A stretch of 64,000 nt of DNA from Aquirhabdus parva (GCF_003351745.1 NZ_CP031222.1:2400207-2464206), one strand, 5' to 3'; shown: positions 17,709 through 26,589, numbered from the stretch's first letter. Program-made: numbers and translations. The notes: generated by a model not told the origin, from the sequence alone.

Positions 17709-18983
17709 TTAATCCTCGTCTTTAACTACATGTGCCTTTGCTGAAGCGACATCGACAGCAAGCAAGTCGCGTGTCCGCCACCAAGTCAGTGCCAGAATAA
17801 TCATTGTCAGTGAACCACCAAAGATCACAGATGGAATTGTTCCCATGAGACGTGCCATCACCCCAGACTCAAAAGCACCGAGTTCATTACTCGACGACAC
17901 AAACATGCCATTCACCGCCGCGACACGACCACGTAAGTTTTCCGGAGGGAACACTTGCAATATCGTCTGACGAATCACAACGCTGATGCTGTCAAATGCA
18001 CCGATCAATGCTAGTGCTGTTAGTGACAACCACATGACTTTGGACAATGCAAAAACTAAGGTAAATACGCCAAAACCCGCAACTGCAAGGAGCATGTTGC
18101 GCCATGCATGATGCGTGGGTGGATAGCGCGTCAAGACTACCATCATCAGCAATGCACCCACGGAAGGTGCCGCGCGCAGCAGTCCTAAACCTTCCGCCCC
18201 CACCTTCAAAATATCATCCGCAAAAATCGGCAATAACGCGACAGCCCCTCCAAAAAGCACCGAGACCAAATCCAATGAAATCGACCAAAAAATGATTTTA
18301 GTTTTAAAGACAAAATCAAAGCCTTCTTTTAAATTGAGTAAAATACTGTCGTGATGTACCGTTGGAAACGTTCTCTTCTTAAGCACGACCAAGACCGCAG
18401 AACAGACAAGCAACAAGATAAAAACCAGATATAAGGTGTCATGCAGACCAAATGCCGCGTACAAGAAACCTGCGCTGACAGGACCCAATACAACGCCGGC
18501 ATTCCAAGCCACCGTAGTCCATGTCGCTGCATTGGTGTAAATCTCACGAGGTACAAGGAAAGGCTTCAAAGAGCGCGATGCAGGGCTATAAAATCCTTGC
18601 ACCATGCCGAGGATAAAAATCACCCCATAAGATGACCAAACCAATTGGGCTTGACTGAGTATGCCCGCTTCATGCGCTGTAAATAATCGACTAAAAATCA
18701 GCGGTAAGGGCAATGTCAACACCAGACAGATTTGCATAACTCTCTGACGGTTAAACTTATCTGCAACGTAACCACCCCACAACGACAAAAGAATAAATGG
18801 AATGGCCTCTGCCAATCCAATCATCCCCAGTGTTAAGGGGTCATGAGTGAGCTTATAGAGTGAATACGCCACCACGATTTCCTGAATCAAAATCGCAACA
18901 GCCATACAAAATTGATTAATCGTCACCAAGGTAAAATCACGATGACGTAATGCGGCAAACGCATCATGTTGCTGAGTAGACAT
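17709..18983 (-). CDS. MFS transporter, EntS-like exporter family
   Basis: A 424-residue protein with about 12 membrane segments. The N-terminal layout (FAALRHRDFTLVTINQFCMAVA, then WGGYVADKFNRQRVM as the loop 2-3 motif) and the late segment PPENLRGRVAAVNGMF are typical of the EntS/MFS_3 group. That group includes enterobactin and other siderophore or drug exporters. The substrate cannot be assigned, and there are no siderophore biosynthesis genes nearby. The ATG at 18983 was preferred over a frame extension to 19022. The terminator upstream at 19098-19129 belongs to the previous gene, so it has its own promoter. Confidence 0.85.
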   Translation of the reverse strand: MSTQQHDAFAALRHRDFTLVTINQFCMAVAILIQEIVVAYSLYKLTHDPLTLGMIGLAEAIPFILLSLWGGYVADKFNRQRVMQICLVLTLPLPLIFSRLFTAHEAGILSQAQLVWSSYGVIFILGMVQGFYSPASRSLKPFLVPREIYTNAATWTTVAWNAGVVLGPVSAGFLYAAFGLHDTLYLVFILLLVCSAVLVVLKKRTFPTVHHDSILLNLKEGFDFVFKTKIIFWSISLDLVSVLFGGAVALLPIFADDILKVGAEGLGLLRAAPSVGALLMMVVLTRYPPTHHAWRNMLLAVAGFGVFTLVFALSKVMWLSLTALALIGAFDSISVVIRQTILQVFPPENLRGRVAAVNGMFVSSSNELGAFESGVMARLMGTIPSVIFGGSLTMIILALTWWRTRDLLAVDVASAKAHVVKDED

Positions 18984-19097
18984 GCGGTGTATCAACAAAA
19001 TAGCGGATGGTAAGACTATCAATTATCGACCAAAAAGTCATGATTAACGATAACGTGGATTTTGCAGATAAACAGAAAAGCTTATGAACAAATACTG

Positions 19098-19129
19098 AAA
19101 AAAAGCCCACCGCAATGTGGGCTTTTTTT
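19098..19129 (-). terminator. Intrinsic terminator of the SDR gene
   Basis: Arms AGCCCAC and GTGGGCT with a 6-base loop, flanked by A-run and T-run. It lies just past the SDR stop on the minus strand. Confidence 0.8.
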
Positions 19130-19167
19130 AAATTCAAATGATCAAAGTTGCAATGCAGCAATCCTAA

Positions 19168-19998
19168 TTAGATTGAAAATTTACTGCCCAATGTGAATAA
19201 GCGCTGATAGGCTGTTGGGAATAAACGCTGTAAGCCATCCACCGCATATGCTTCGGGTCCAATCAGGACACGACGCTTATCCGCTTTGACACCATCCAGA
19301 ATAATCTGGGCAGCTTTAGAAGCGGGTATGCGCATGACTTTATCCGCCATGGCTTTTGATTTTTGGGTATTGATTCCCAGTGACGCCACGTTCTCACTCA
19401 TTTCAGCAGTATGAGCAATATTGGTTTTGATACCACCCGGATGAACACACGTCGCACTGACACCAAATTTGCCCATATCAAGTTCTTGACGAAGCGATTC
19501 GGTAAAACCACGGACAGCGAATTTACTGGCGTTATAGGCACTTTGCGTTGGCTGTGCGGTTAACCCAAAAATACTGGAGGTATTGATGATGTGTCCATCA
19601 CCACTTTCTTTTAAGTAGGGTAAGAATGCTTTGGTACCATAAACCACGCCCCAGAAATTCACGGCCATCATGCGCTCATAGTCGTCTATGCTATGCCCTT
19701 CAACTGTATTAGACATGGCGATCCCCGCGTTATTAAAGATCAGATTCACTTTGCCATGTTCTTTTTTGACTTTGTCTGCCCATGCATACACGGCATCTTG
19801 TTTAGCGGTGTTCACCACATCGACAGTGACTTTAACTTTATAGGGTTTGAGGAGTTCCACCGTCTGTTCTAAACCCGTTTTATTGATATCACTGATCGCA
19901 ACATTACAGCCAGCTTTAGCCAGTAGCACGGCCAACTGTTGCCCCATACCAGAGCCTGCACCTGTAATTGCCGCAACTTTATTTTTAAACGTTTTCAT
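19168..19998 (-). CDS. Short-chain dehydrogenase/reductase
   Basis: A 276-residue classical SDR. It has the NAD(P)-binding GAGSGMG at 13-19, NNAG at 89-92, catalytic Ser141/142, and Tyr155 with Lys159 in YNASK. Asp37 after the second strand (AISDIN) favours NAD(H), though this is only a rule of thumb. Substrate is unknown; similar enzymes act on hydroxyacyl compounds or long-chain alcohols. It is transcribed divergently from the SRAP gene, from a promoter whose -35 lies in a perfect inverted repeat at 20035-20058. A terminator follows. Confidence 0.9.
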   Translation of the reverse strand: MKTFKNKVAAITGAGSGMGQQLAVLLAKAGCNVAISDINKTGLEQTVELLKPYKVKVTVDVVNTAKQDAVYAWADKVKKEHGKVNLIFNNAGIAMSNTVEGHSIDDYERMMAVNFWGVVYGTKAFLPYLKESGDGHIINTSSIFGLTAQPTQSAYNASKFAVRGFTESLRQELDMGKFGVSATCVHPGGIKTNIAHTAEMSENVASLGINTQKSKAMADKVMRIPASKAAQIILDGVKADKRRVLIGPEAYAVDGLQRLFPTAYQRLFTLGSKFSI

Positions 19999-20027
19999 GT
20001 GAGTCTCATTTTGAATTTGTCATGCCG

Positions 20028-20064
20028 ATACTACATTTGACAATATTCATTGTCAAATTATACT
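20028..20064. promoter_or_regulatory. Overlapping divergent promoters on a 10-bp inverted repeat
   Basis: ATTTGACAAT (20035-20044), a 4-base centre, and ATTGTCAAAT (20049-20058) form a perfect palindrome. Its left arm holds a plus-strand TTGACA (20037-20042), with TATACT at 20059-20064 after 16 bases. Its right arm holds a minus-strand TTGACA (20056-20051), with TAGTAT at 20033-20028 after 17 bases. One protein bound here would control both the SDR and the SRAP gene. Confidence 0.65.
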
Positions 20065-20140
20065 CATCCGTTATTTGTATTTTTTTCGATGAACCGTTAA
20101 AGTCTTTTTATCCCCTTGCATCAGACCTAAAGCCAAACCG

Positions 20141-20803
20141 ATGTGCGCTAATTACAAACCGCCAAGCTCTCCGCAACTCTCTTTATTCGACTCACCGACT
20201 CCCACCTTTGATTCAGTCAGTGAAGCATTTCCAAGTGACCTATGCCCGATCTTGGTTTCAGGATCAGACCATCACTTTGCATGGCGGCAAGCGGTGTTTG
20301 GTCTAGTGCCGGAGTGGGCAGATGATTTGAAGTTCTCCAAGCATACCTATAATGCGCGTATGGAAACCGTAGCAACAAAACCGAGCTATCGTAGCGCTTG
20401 GCGCAACAACCAATTTGCACTGATTCCAATGCAATCTTTTTTCGAACCCTGTTATGAATCCGGCAAAGCAGTACGACATATGATTGAACGACAAGATCAA
20501 GAGCCCTTTACCGTGGCGGGGATCTGGGACCTTTGGTCCGATCATCTAGACCGTGTGCATTCATTCTCCATGCTGACCATCAATGCAGATCACCACCCTC
20601 TCATGAAAAGGTTCCATAAACCGCAAGATGAGAAACGCTCGCTGATCATCGTCCCACCCGATTTACGCAAAGACTGGATCAATGCAAATCACCGAACGGC
20701 TCAAGAACTGATCTTTGAGATGTCCGCAGAGCAGTTTCAGACTTCTCCTTTTCCTATCCCAGCAAGACCCAAGCCCAGCTCATCAAACTGGGAACTGTTT
20801 TAG
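20141..20803 (+). CDS. yedK: SRAP (YedK/HMCES) abasic-site DNA-protein crosslink protein
   Basis: A 220-residue SRAP-domain protein. Cys2, exposed after removal of Met1, is the residue that crosslinks to abasic sites in single-stranded DNA. The other active-site residues are also recognisable: Asn71 in YNARMET, Glu102 in FFEP, and His159 after the T-x2-A segment. The protein shields abasic sites from error-prone bypass or cleavage. It starts at ATG 20141, about 70 bases after the predicted transcription start. The start is certain because Cys must be residue 2. It is convergent with the alcohol dehydrogenase gene, 41 bases away. Confidence 0.92.
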   Translation: MCANYKPPSSPQLSLFDSPTPTFDSVSEAFPSDLCPILVSGSDHHFAWRQAVFGLVPEWADDLKFSKHTYNARMETVATKPSYRSAWRNNQFALIPMQSFFEPCYESGKAVRHMIERQDQEPFTVAGIWDLWSDHLDRVHSFSMLTINADHHPLMKRFHKPQDEKRSLIIVPPDLRKDWINANHRTAQELIFEMSAEQFQTSPFPIPARPKPSSSNWELF

Positions 20804-20844
20804 AGTACTTCTGCCTAACAGCCTTGTTGATACTGATGGCATCA

Positions 20845-22053
20845 TCATGACTTTAACGCATGGAGGATTTTCTCTGCATCTAGAGAAGTCATGTATTTAG
20901 GCACCGCATAAATCCCATGCGCTTCAGCAAAAGCGCCTTTGATGATGGCTGGAAAATCCTTACTGTCGATACGCGGAATACGAGTATCAATTTCTAACTC
21001 ATGCAGCAAGCTCTTGACCCGTTGAATAAAGAGATCCGTCGCCTGAGCTGAGCTAAAGTGACCAATGACGATCCCGGCCTGCTCAGCAAGTAGCGCTAAA
21101 CGCTTTTCAGATGCCTGACGGTTAAACTCAAGGACGTGTGGCATGACGATTGAATTCGCCCGACCATGCGGAACGCCATAGTAGGCACCCAATTGATGCG
21201 CTATAGCATGGATATAGCCCAATGCCGTCTGATTCATTGCAAGGCCCGCATAATGAGAAGCAAGTGCCATCGCTTCCCGTGCGGCAAGATTGCGACCATC
21301 CGCCCATGCCGTGGGCAAGTTCTCAAAAATCAACCGTACTGCTGCACCCGCATAGAAATCAGATTCGGATGAGGCAAACTCGCTCATCCAAGCCTCAAGG
21401 GCATGGGTTAAGGCGTCTAGACCTGTATCTGCTGTTACGCTCTTTGGCATACCTTGCATAATGACGGGATCGAGGGCAGTAGCAAGAGGCACGAGCTTGG
21501 TATCCAGCACCAAGCCTTTTTGATGCGTTTGATCATCTGAGACCACTGCCCCTGCCGATACCTCTGAGCCAGTTCCCGCAGTTGTCGGAATTACAAATAA
21601 GGGCAATGACGCTTTACGGGCTTTGAGTATGCCGACCAATTGCTGAGGTGTTTTTTGATTGGATGCAGACAATGCAATTACTTTTGCAGCATCAATGGCA
21701 GATCCACCACCAATCGCAAGGACGCTATCACACCCTGATGATTTAAGCAGCACTAGCCCTGCCTCAACCACACTAAAAGTAGGGTCAGGAGTAACGCCTG
21801 AATAAATGGTGGTTTTAATGCCATGCTTTTGCAATTCAGTTTCGATGGGATGAATCACGCCAAGCTTATACAAAACAGCATCCGTCACCACCAGAACACG
21901 CTTCACACCTAATTGGGCGATAGTTGCACATAATTTCAAGGATGAATCAGCTCCGACCAACACCAGCGGCCTAGGTGCGGGCATGACACGCATAATGACT
22001 TTAATAGCGGCAAGCTGTGCTTTCGCTTTAACGCGTGTGGTGATATCTGACAT
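20845..22053 (-). CDS. Iron-containing alcohol dehydrogenase
   Basis: A 402-residue group III (Fe-dependent) alcohol dehydrogenase. NAD-binding GGGSAID is near residue 116. The metal-ligand region includes DTGLDALTHALEAW and later HAIAHQLGAYYGVPHG, the characteristic His cluster. It oxidises or reduces short alcohols, aldehydes or related compounds with NAD(P)H. An N-terminal stretch of about 25 residues (AQLAAIKVIMRVMP) precedes the domain. The ATG at 22053 was chosen over a TTG at 22062. No pathway neighbours help to fix the substrate. Confidence 0.9.
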   Translation of the reverse strand: MSDITTRVKAKAQLAAIKVIMRVMPAPRPLVLVGADSSLKLCATIAQLGVKRVLVVTDAVLYKLGVIHPIETELQKHGIKTTIYSGVTPDPTFSVVEAGLVLLKSSGCDSVLAIGGGSAIDAAKVIALSASNQKTPQQLVGILKARKASLPLFVIPTTAGTGSEVSAGAVVSDDQTHQKGLVLDTKLVPLATALDPVIMQGMPKSVTADTGLDALTHALEAWMSEFASSESDFYAGAAVRLIFENLPTAWADGRNLAAREAMALASHYAGLAMNQTALGYIHAIAHQLGAYYGVPHGRANSIVMPHVLEFNRQASEKRLALLAEQAGIVIGHFSSAQATDLFIQRVKSLLHELEIDTRIPRIDSKDFPAIIKGAFAEAHGIYAVPKYMTSLDAEKILHALKS

Positions 22054-22267
22054 GATGCCCAAGACTCGTTAAACTGATGAATGAAGATTGATTCTACCAA
22101 GAAGAACATTTACAACAATGTCTGATTTGATCAACCCTATTGACGCTTTTGACCTACAGTTCATTTAGCCTCTTATAAAAAATTGGCAACCGTTTATCTA
22201 AATTGTTTTATCCATTTGGTATAAAAATGATAACCTGTTCACATATTTTAGGTTATAGAGTTGGGTT

Positions 22268-22369
22268 GTGAAAAATAGCTGGGTTATTTTTGTCGTCTTA
22301 CTGCTGTTGTTCGTCGGATTGTTTTTTCTATTCTCATTATCCGCAGACTTGTTTGTAAAGGGTTTATAA
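22268..22369 (+). CDS. Possible 33-residue single-helix membrane protein
   Basis: A GTG-started frame encodes KNSWVIFVVLLLLFVGLFF and a short tail ending in a TAA at 22369. This gives a single strongly hydrophobic helix with a positive N-terminus. AGAG lies 7 bases upstream. A CCATTTGGT motif and TATAAA (22220-22225) precede it, so a transcript could begin near 22232. No homology is recognised. The frame is short and could be chance, so this is a tentative call. Confidence 0.3.
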   Translation: MKNSWVIFVVLLLLFVGLFFLFSLSADLFVKGL

Positions 22370-22469
22370 AATTTAAGACTGATTAGTCAATAAAAATACG
22401 CCGTTATCTATTTGCTTTACAGTAACTTTCTGGCATTCTCAAACCTTTATATAACTAGGTTTTCAAGGA

Positions 22470-22853
22470 ATGAAAAAGCTACTTATTGTCGTCCTTTTAT
22501 CTTTGACGTCTTTAGCGCAAGCGGAAAAAATTACGGCTGCGCCAACATCGATTCCCGCGGCACCAAGCCAAACTGCCTCAAAAGCAGTCTATCTAATGAG
22601 TGTGGCCAATTACTTCAAAGCGCTCACAAAGCAGCGTAAGTGCGGTATTTTGAACTTTGCTCAATACAATGCAACCAACAAGCGACTTGAAAATGTGCGC
22701 GTGCGTTTAGTTGCGCAGTATGGCGAGGAGCTTTTCCCTGCCAACGCACAAGTCACAACACCAATCAGAGGGGATGAGTGCGACCAAGGCACCCTAAACT
22801 CGTATACCACACATGTTGAAGATGTCGAAAAGCTCTTAAACAGTGCAAGTTAA
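22470..22853 (+). CDS. Small secreted protein of unknown function
   Basis: A 127-residue protein with a clear signal peptide (KKLLIVVLLSLTSLAQA, cleavage about residue 18) and a mature part of about 108 residues containing two cysteines (in KCGILNF and DECDQG) that could pair. I do not recognise the family. It ends before a strong terminator at 22876-22905 and is monocistronic. The composition is similar to its neighbours. It is probably periplasmic. Confidence 0.7.
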   Translation: MKKLLIVVLLSLTSLAQAEKITAAPTSIPAAPSQTASKAVYLMSVANYFKALTKQRKCGILNFAQYNATNKRLENVRVRLVAQYGEELFPANAQVTTPIRGDECDQGTLNSYTTHVEDVEKLLNSAS

Positions 22854-22875
22854 TCCTTAACGCTCCGAATTAAAA

Positions 22876-22905
22876 GAAACCCGCTTTATGCGGGTTTCTT
22901 TTTTC
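22876..22905 (+). terminator. Intrinsic terminator
   Basis: Arms GAAACCCGC and GCGGGTTTC with a 5-base loop, followed by seven T. Confidence 0.88.
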
Positions 22906-23029
22906 GAGAGGTCGTCATCTCTGTGACTTATATCCAGCGATTTGACCCAGTGTGAAAAATATAACTACAAACACATCAAATTACTGTTTATCTTTTATAT
23001 TTACTTTGCCATTTGGTTAGATTGAGTGA

Positions 23030-23124
23030 GTCCCTGACTTTCCCCATGTATACATAAGACTTGCTTACCTTCTCCATCGGGGGTAAGAGTCTTTGCCCAC
23101 GCTTGTTGAGGTGGGCTTCTTTTT
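23030..23124 (+). ncRNA. Candidate structured small RNA ending in an intrinsic terminator
   Basis: Two stable hairpins lie in tandem. The first (23057-23093) pairs AAGACT and CTTACC with GGTAAG and AGTCTT, leaving a 2-base bulge and a 12-base loop. The second (23095-23116) pairs GCCCAC with GTGGGC around a 10-base loop and is followed by TTCTTTTT. No plus-strand gene ends nearby that would need this terminator: the previous gene already has one at 22876-22905, and the next gene is on the minus strand. The 5' end is uncertain; TAGATT (23018-23023) or TATACA (23049-23054) could be a -10. A CCATTTGGT motif lies at 23009-23017. No known RNA family is recognised. It could also be an antisense or 3' element for the DyP gene. 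Confidence 0.5.
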
Positions 23125-23134
23125 AATTCGACAA

Positions 23135-24076
23135 TTATTCCAGATCATCCAGAAAATCATAGGTCGGCACAAAAAATAAGGTTCCGCTAATTGGCGTACT
23201 AAAGTCGAGCAGTCTATCGACATAGCCCTCTTTACTGCCCAAGAACATATGCTCAAGCATCTGTCGAGTTGTCTTAAAAGAACGCGCATAGCCGATAAAA
23301 AATGTCCCATACTCCCCTTTAGCAGGATTAGAAAACGGCATGTTACCTCTGACAATCTTTAACTCGTTGCCGTCTTCATCAAAGGCTTTGCTCACCACAT
23401 TATGCGCATTTAATGGTTTAACATCGTCTTCAAGCTCCACATCATTAAACTTTCTTCTTCCAATCACTTTCTCTTGCTGCTCAGTGGTCAGTCCTGCCCA
23501 TTTATCCATATTGTGCAAATACTTTTGGATAAACGCGTAGCTCCCCCCTGTAAACTCAGCATCTTCACTGCCGACATAAGCATAACCTTGTGCAATCACG
23601 GCTTCAGGATTTTCCGTACCATCAACAAATCCCAAAATCGCTCTGCCATCAAAGTATCGGAACCCACTGGTCTCGCTAATACAGAAAGTCGCTTCTTTAA
23701 GCTTGGCATTAATGATTGAAGCCAGTTCATAGCAGATCGCTACTTTATTGGCGCGGATATGAAAGAACAAATCACCTTCAGTGGATACCGCTGTATGCTT
23801 TTCACCTTTGATTTCTTGAAATTCAGACAACTCTTTAGGCTTTGGTTGATTGGGAAACAACTGATCCCATGCTTTAGAGCCAAACCCTAAAACAGCACCA
23901 AAATTTCCATCCGGGAATCGATTATTTAGACTGCGAGCCAAGGCGGAGAAATTCGCACAGAAGTCTTTTATAGTTTCTAAAGACGTTTCACCACTGTTAA
24001 TCCCTAACACGATGAATAAAGCATTTTCACTCGAGAGGTTATGAATGACGGGCTGTAATCTTAATGGGGTTGTCAT
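23135..24076 (-). CDS. DyP-type heme peroxidase (YfeX-like)
   Basis: A 313-residue dye-decolorizing peroxidase. The family motif GFVDGTENP carries the distal Asp, NAHNVVSKAF is near the region of the heme-ligand His, and the C-terminal FFIGYARSFKTTRQML is typical. It should use heme and H2O2 to oxidise porphyrins or aromatic compounds in the cytoplasm; there is no signal peptide. It resembles the YfeX group in length. AAGGAA precedes the ATG. It is divergent from brnQ. No encapsulin gene is adjacent and no encapsulin-targeting tail is evident at its C-terminus. Confidence 0.9.
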   Translation of the reverse strand: MTTPLRLQPVIHNLSSENALFIVLGINSGETSLETIKDFCANFSALARSLNNRFPDGNFGAVLGFGSKAWDQLFPNQPKPKELSEFQEIKGEKHTAVSTEGDLFFHIRANKVAICYELASIINAKLKEATFCISETSGFRYFDGRAILGFVDGTENPEAVIAQGYAYVGSEDAEFTGGSYAFIQKYLHNMDKWAGLTTEQQEKVIGRRKFNDVELEDDVKPLNAHNVVSKAFDEDGNELKIVRGNMPFSNPAKGEYGTFFIGYARSFKTTRQMLEHMFLGSKEGYVDRLLDFSTPISGTLFFVPTYDFLDDLE

Positions 24077-24427
24077 AAGTGTTGCGTTCCTTCTGAAACA
24101 AAGTTGTAGATCAAAATAAGTTTGGATCGACTAATTACTGTTTGTATTTGATCATATTTCAATGGGTTCTATTTTTATGCCTATTCTTAATCTGAGTAAA
24201 GTAAAAATAAGTTCGAATCTATAAAAAGTTGTATCTCAACATAAAAAATTTCTTTTATTTATTAACCCTTAAATTGATGAGCAAAGTTAATCATTCTTCA
24301 GAAGTCTACCTTTTTCTTATTCATGAAATTTACTACAGGATACCGCAGATCATCGAAGGACTTTAAAGCTTTGCAATACGACTCAATTCCACTAGAATTT
24401 GGCGTTTTTTATGATGACTTGTCGCTT
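24077..24427. other. AT-rich divergent intergenic region, DyP peroxidase/brnQ
   Basis: 351 bases. The brnQ frame remains open for 35 codons upstream of its likely start, but that sequence is not BrnQ-like. I see several A/T-rich hexamers and no convincing operator. Confidence 0.35.
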
Positions 24428-25720
24428 ATGACCTCTCTGCCTCGCCGCGATATTATTGCATTAGGATTAATGACCTTCGCGCTTTTTATTGGTGCCGGCA
24501 ATATTATCTTCCCACCGATCATCGCTCAACAAGCCGGTCAGCATGTTTGGCTGGCTGCAGGTGGATTTCTAATTACGGCAGTAGGTCTACCCATCATTAC
24601 CATCATGGCTTTATCGAAAGTCCAAGGGTCAATTGAAAATATCAGCAGACCTTTAGGGCATGTGGCTAGTCTCATATTTACGGTGGTCTGTTACTTATCA
24701 GTAGGACCTCTATTTGCAACACCGCGTACGGCCACAATCTCTTATGAGATTGGTTTTTCATCCTATTTTGGAATATCTTCAAGTCACTTACTTATTTACA
24801 GTGCCATTTATTTTTTTGTAGTGGCATTGATCTCACTTTATCCCAATAAATTACTCGATAGTGTGGGACACATCCTTGCACCTTTAAAGATTGTTTTACT
24901 GGCTATTTTAGGAATTTCAGCAGTTGTTGTACCTAGGGAACTGATTGCACCTGCGATCGGTCCTTATGTGGATCACCCCATTTCTGAAGGTTTTGTATCT
25001 GGTTATCTAACGATGGATACTTTAGGCGCATTGGTCTTTGGTATCGTTATTGTGCAAGCGATTCAATCTCGTGGTGTTTCAGAGCCAAAACTAATTACTA
25101 AATATGCCATCATTGCCAGTTTGATTGCTGGCGTAGGCCTGACCTTACTTTACGTCAGCTTATTTAAACTAGGCATGTTGAGCCATGACGTTGCCCCAAA
25201 TGCTGCGAATGGCGCTCTTATTCTTCATGCTTATGTACAACATGCCTTTGGCAGTTTAGGCGGGTTACTTTTAAGTGCGCTGATTTTTCTAGCCTGTATG
25301 GTGACTGCGATTGGTTTAACCTGTGCCTGCGCTGAGTATTTTTCAGAACTGACTAAAATTCCCTATAAATTATTAGTCATCGTTTTAATCCTATTTTCAC
25401 TGCTTATCTCAAATTTAGGTTTGACTAAATTAATTGCAGTTTCTGTGCCTGTTCTCAGCGCAATTTATCCACCGAGTATTGTGATTATTATATTGAGCTT
25501 CTTTTGGCAGCTTTGGAACAAGCCTCAGTATGTCGTCACCCCAGTCACGATCGTTGCATTCATCTTCGGGGTGATTGATGGTCTGAAAGTGGCAGGATTC
25601 CCCAATTCATTACCTGAATTGATTCAGCATTTACCACTTAATGAACAGAATCTCGCTTGGTTAATACCTTCGTTTAGTACCCTGATCATATGCGTCATTA
25701 TTGATAGATATAACGATTAA
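24428..25720 (+). CDS. brnQ: Branched-chain amino acid transport system carrier BrnQ
   Basis: A 430-residue LIVCS-family transporter with about 12 membrane segments. The start DIIALGLMTFALFIGAGNII is the family signature, and PRTATISYE and a later GCxxxAEY-like region follow. It imports leucine, isoleucine and valine with Na+ or H+. The ATG at 24428 matches homologues; the open frame upstream to 24323 adds 35 atypical residues. No ribosome site is obvious at either position. The mRNA probably has a long leader. It is monocistronic. Confidence 0.92.
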   Translation: MTSLPRRDIIALGLMTFALFIGAGNIIFPPIIAQQAGQHVWLAAGGFLITAVGLPIITIMALSKVQGSIENISRPLGHVASLIFTVVCYLSVGPLFATPRTATISYEIGFSSYFGISSSHLLIYSAIYFFVVALISLYPNKLLDSVGHILAPLKIVLLAILGISAVVVPRELIAPAIGPYVDHPISEGFVSGYLTMDTLGALVFGIVIVQAIQSRGVSEPKLITKYAIIASLIAGVGLTLLYVSLFKLGMLSHDVAPNAANGALILHAYVQHAFGSLGGLLLSALIFLACMVTAIGLTCACAEYFSELTKIPYKLLVIVLILFSLLISNLGLTKLIAVSVPVLSAIYPPSIVIIILSFFWQLWNKPQYVVTPVTIVAFIFGVIDGLKVAGFPNSLPELIQHLPLNEQNLAWLIPSFSTLIICVIIDRYND

Positions 25721-25909
25721 ACAAACGGATGAGCCTAAAAAGCAAATCTGGCGGTTTAGAAAGGCAATTTAAAAAAGTGAGACCTTCTAAAACGAACAAA
25801 TCAAAAAATGATCTCTAATCTTGGTAAAAGAACAACACTCAACCAAATGGAATAATAAAATACAATTATGGCATAATCATTGCTTTACCATTTGGTAAAT
25901 ATTCTTTGA

Positions 25910-26164
25910 ATGAGTAGGCTGATCATGGGCACATTCTTAGGGTTTATCTGTCAGTATTGCGATTCAATGCAGTCGGAGTCTTTTGAGTATCCGGCAGACT
26001 ATCACCGGTTACACAGCACGTCCTGTACCGAATGCGGACATGTGATTACTGTACGCGTCAAACAGAGTCAGATCAAAGACTACGAATATTCACTATTGCA
26101 AGTTTTCTTTTCTGAAAGTTCTGGTAAGGAGAGTATCAGGGAGGGATGGGTGTTTATTCCTTAA
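25910..26164 (+). CDS. Small putative zinc-ribbon protein
   Basis: An 84-residue protein with two CxxC pairs, Cys-Gln-Tyr-Cys near residue 14 and Cys-Thr-Glu-Cys near residue 39. The spacing could bind one zinc ion, as in a rubredoxin-like or zinc-ribbon knuckle. An alternative ATG at 25925 starts with GTFLGFICQYC. No family is recognised. Two copies of the CCATTTGGT motif, in opposite orientation and 45 bp apart, lie in its promoter region (25842-25850 and 25888-25896). The role is unknown; the protein might bind nucleic acid or a partner. Confidence 0.55.
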   Translation: MSRLIMGTFLGFICQYCDSMQSESFEYPADYHRLHSTSCTECGHVITVRVKQSQIKDYEYSLLQVFFSESSGKESIREGWVFIP

Positions 26165-26217
26165 ATTTCGGGCATAAAAAACAACTATTGAGCAGCTTTG
26201 GTGCATCGGATGCATAT

Positions 26218-26589
26218 TTAATTCGTTTGTATCTTTTCAAACTCGACATCACCCAATATCTTCTTCATATTAGCTCTAATTGGATCGCAAAGTTTTTGAA
26301 GATTATCAGGTCTGGTCATGAATTTAGCAAAATCTAAACCTTTTGCCTCACTAACATTCATTTCATCATCACCAAATTTGACATGACATTGTGGGCGCAA
26401 CTCCTCACTATAATCCTTCATAAAAACATAGCCACCGATGCCACAAGCCTTGTAAACATTATTCATATAGCTGCTTGAGCCAGCTAGATTATTACAATTT
26501 TCTTTAGTTACAACAGAATCTGGAATAGGTTGCGCAAGTACGCTAAAAGAAAAAATACTTAATGCAACTAAAGCCAGTATGCTTTTCAT
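26218..26589 (-). CDS. Small secreted protein of unknown function
   Basis: A 123-residue protein with a signal peptide (KSILALVALSIFSFSVLAQ) and a mature domain with four cysteines (in ENCNNL, KACGIG, PQCHVK and KLCDPI), probably two disulfides. AGGATCGTG precedes the ATG. I do not recognise the family. It is convergent with the small zinc-ribbon gene and near a tRNA gene. It is probably periplasmic or secreted. Confidence 0.7.
   Translation of the reverse strand: MKSILALVALSIFSFSVLAQPIPDSVVTKENCNNLAGSSSYMNNVYKACGIGGYVFMKDYSEELRPQCHVKFGDDEMNVSEAKGLDFAKFMTRPDNLQKLCDPIRANMKKILGDVEFEKIQTN

Noticed and set aside
24323-24427. 35-residue N-terminal extension of BrnQ
   Set aside because: Homologues begin at the ATG at 24428, and the extension is not membrane-like or conserved in character.
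26146-26337. 63-codon plus-strand frame
   Set aside because: It is mostly the antisense of the small secreted-protein gene and overlaps the end of the zinc-ribbon gene.
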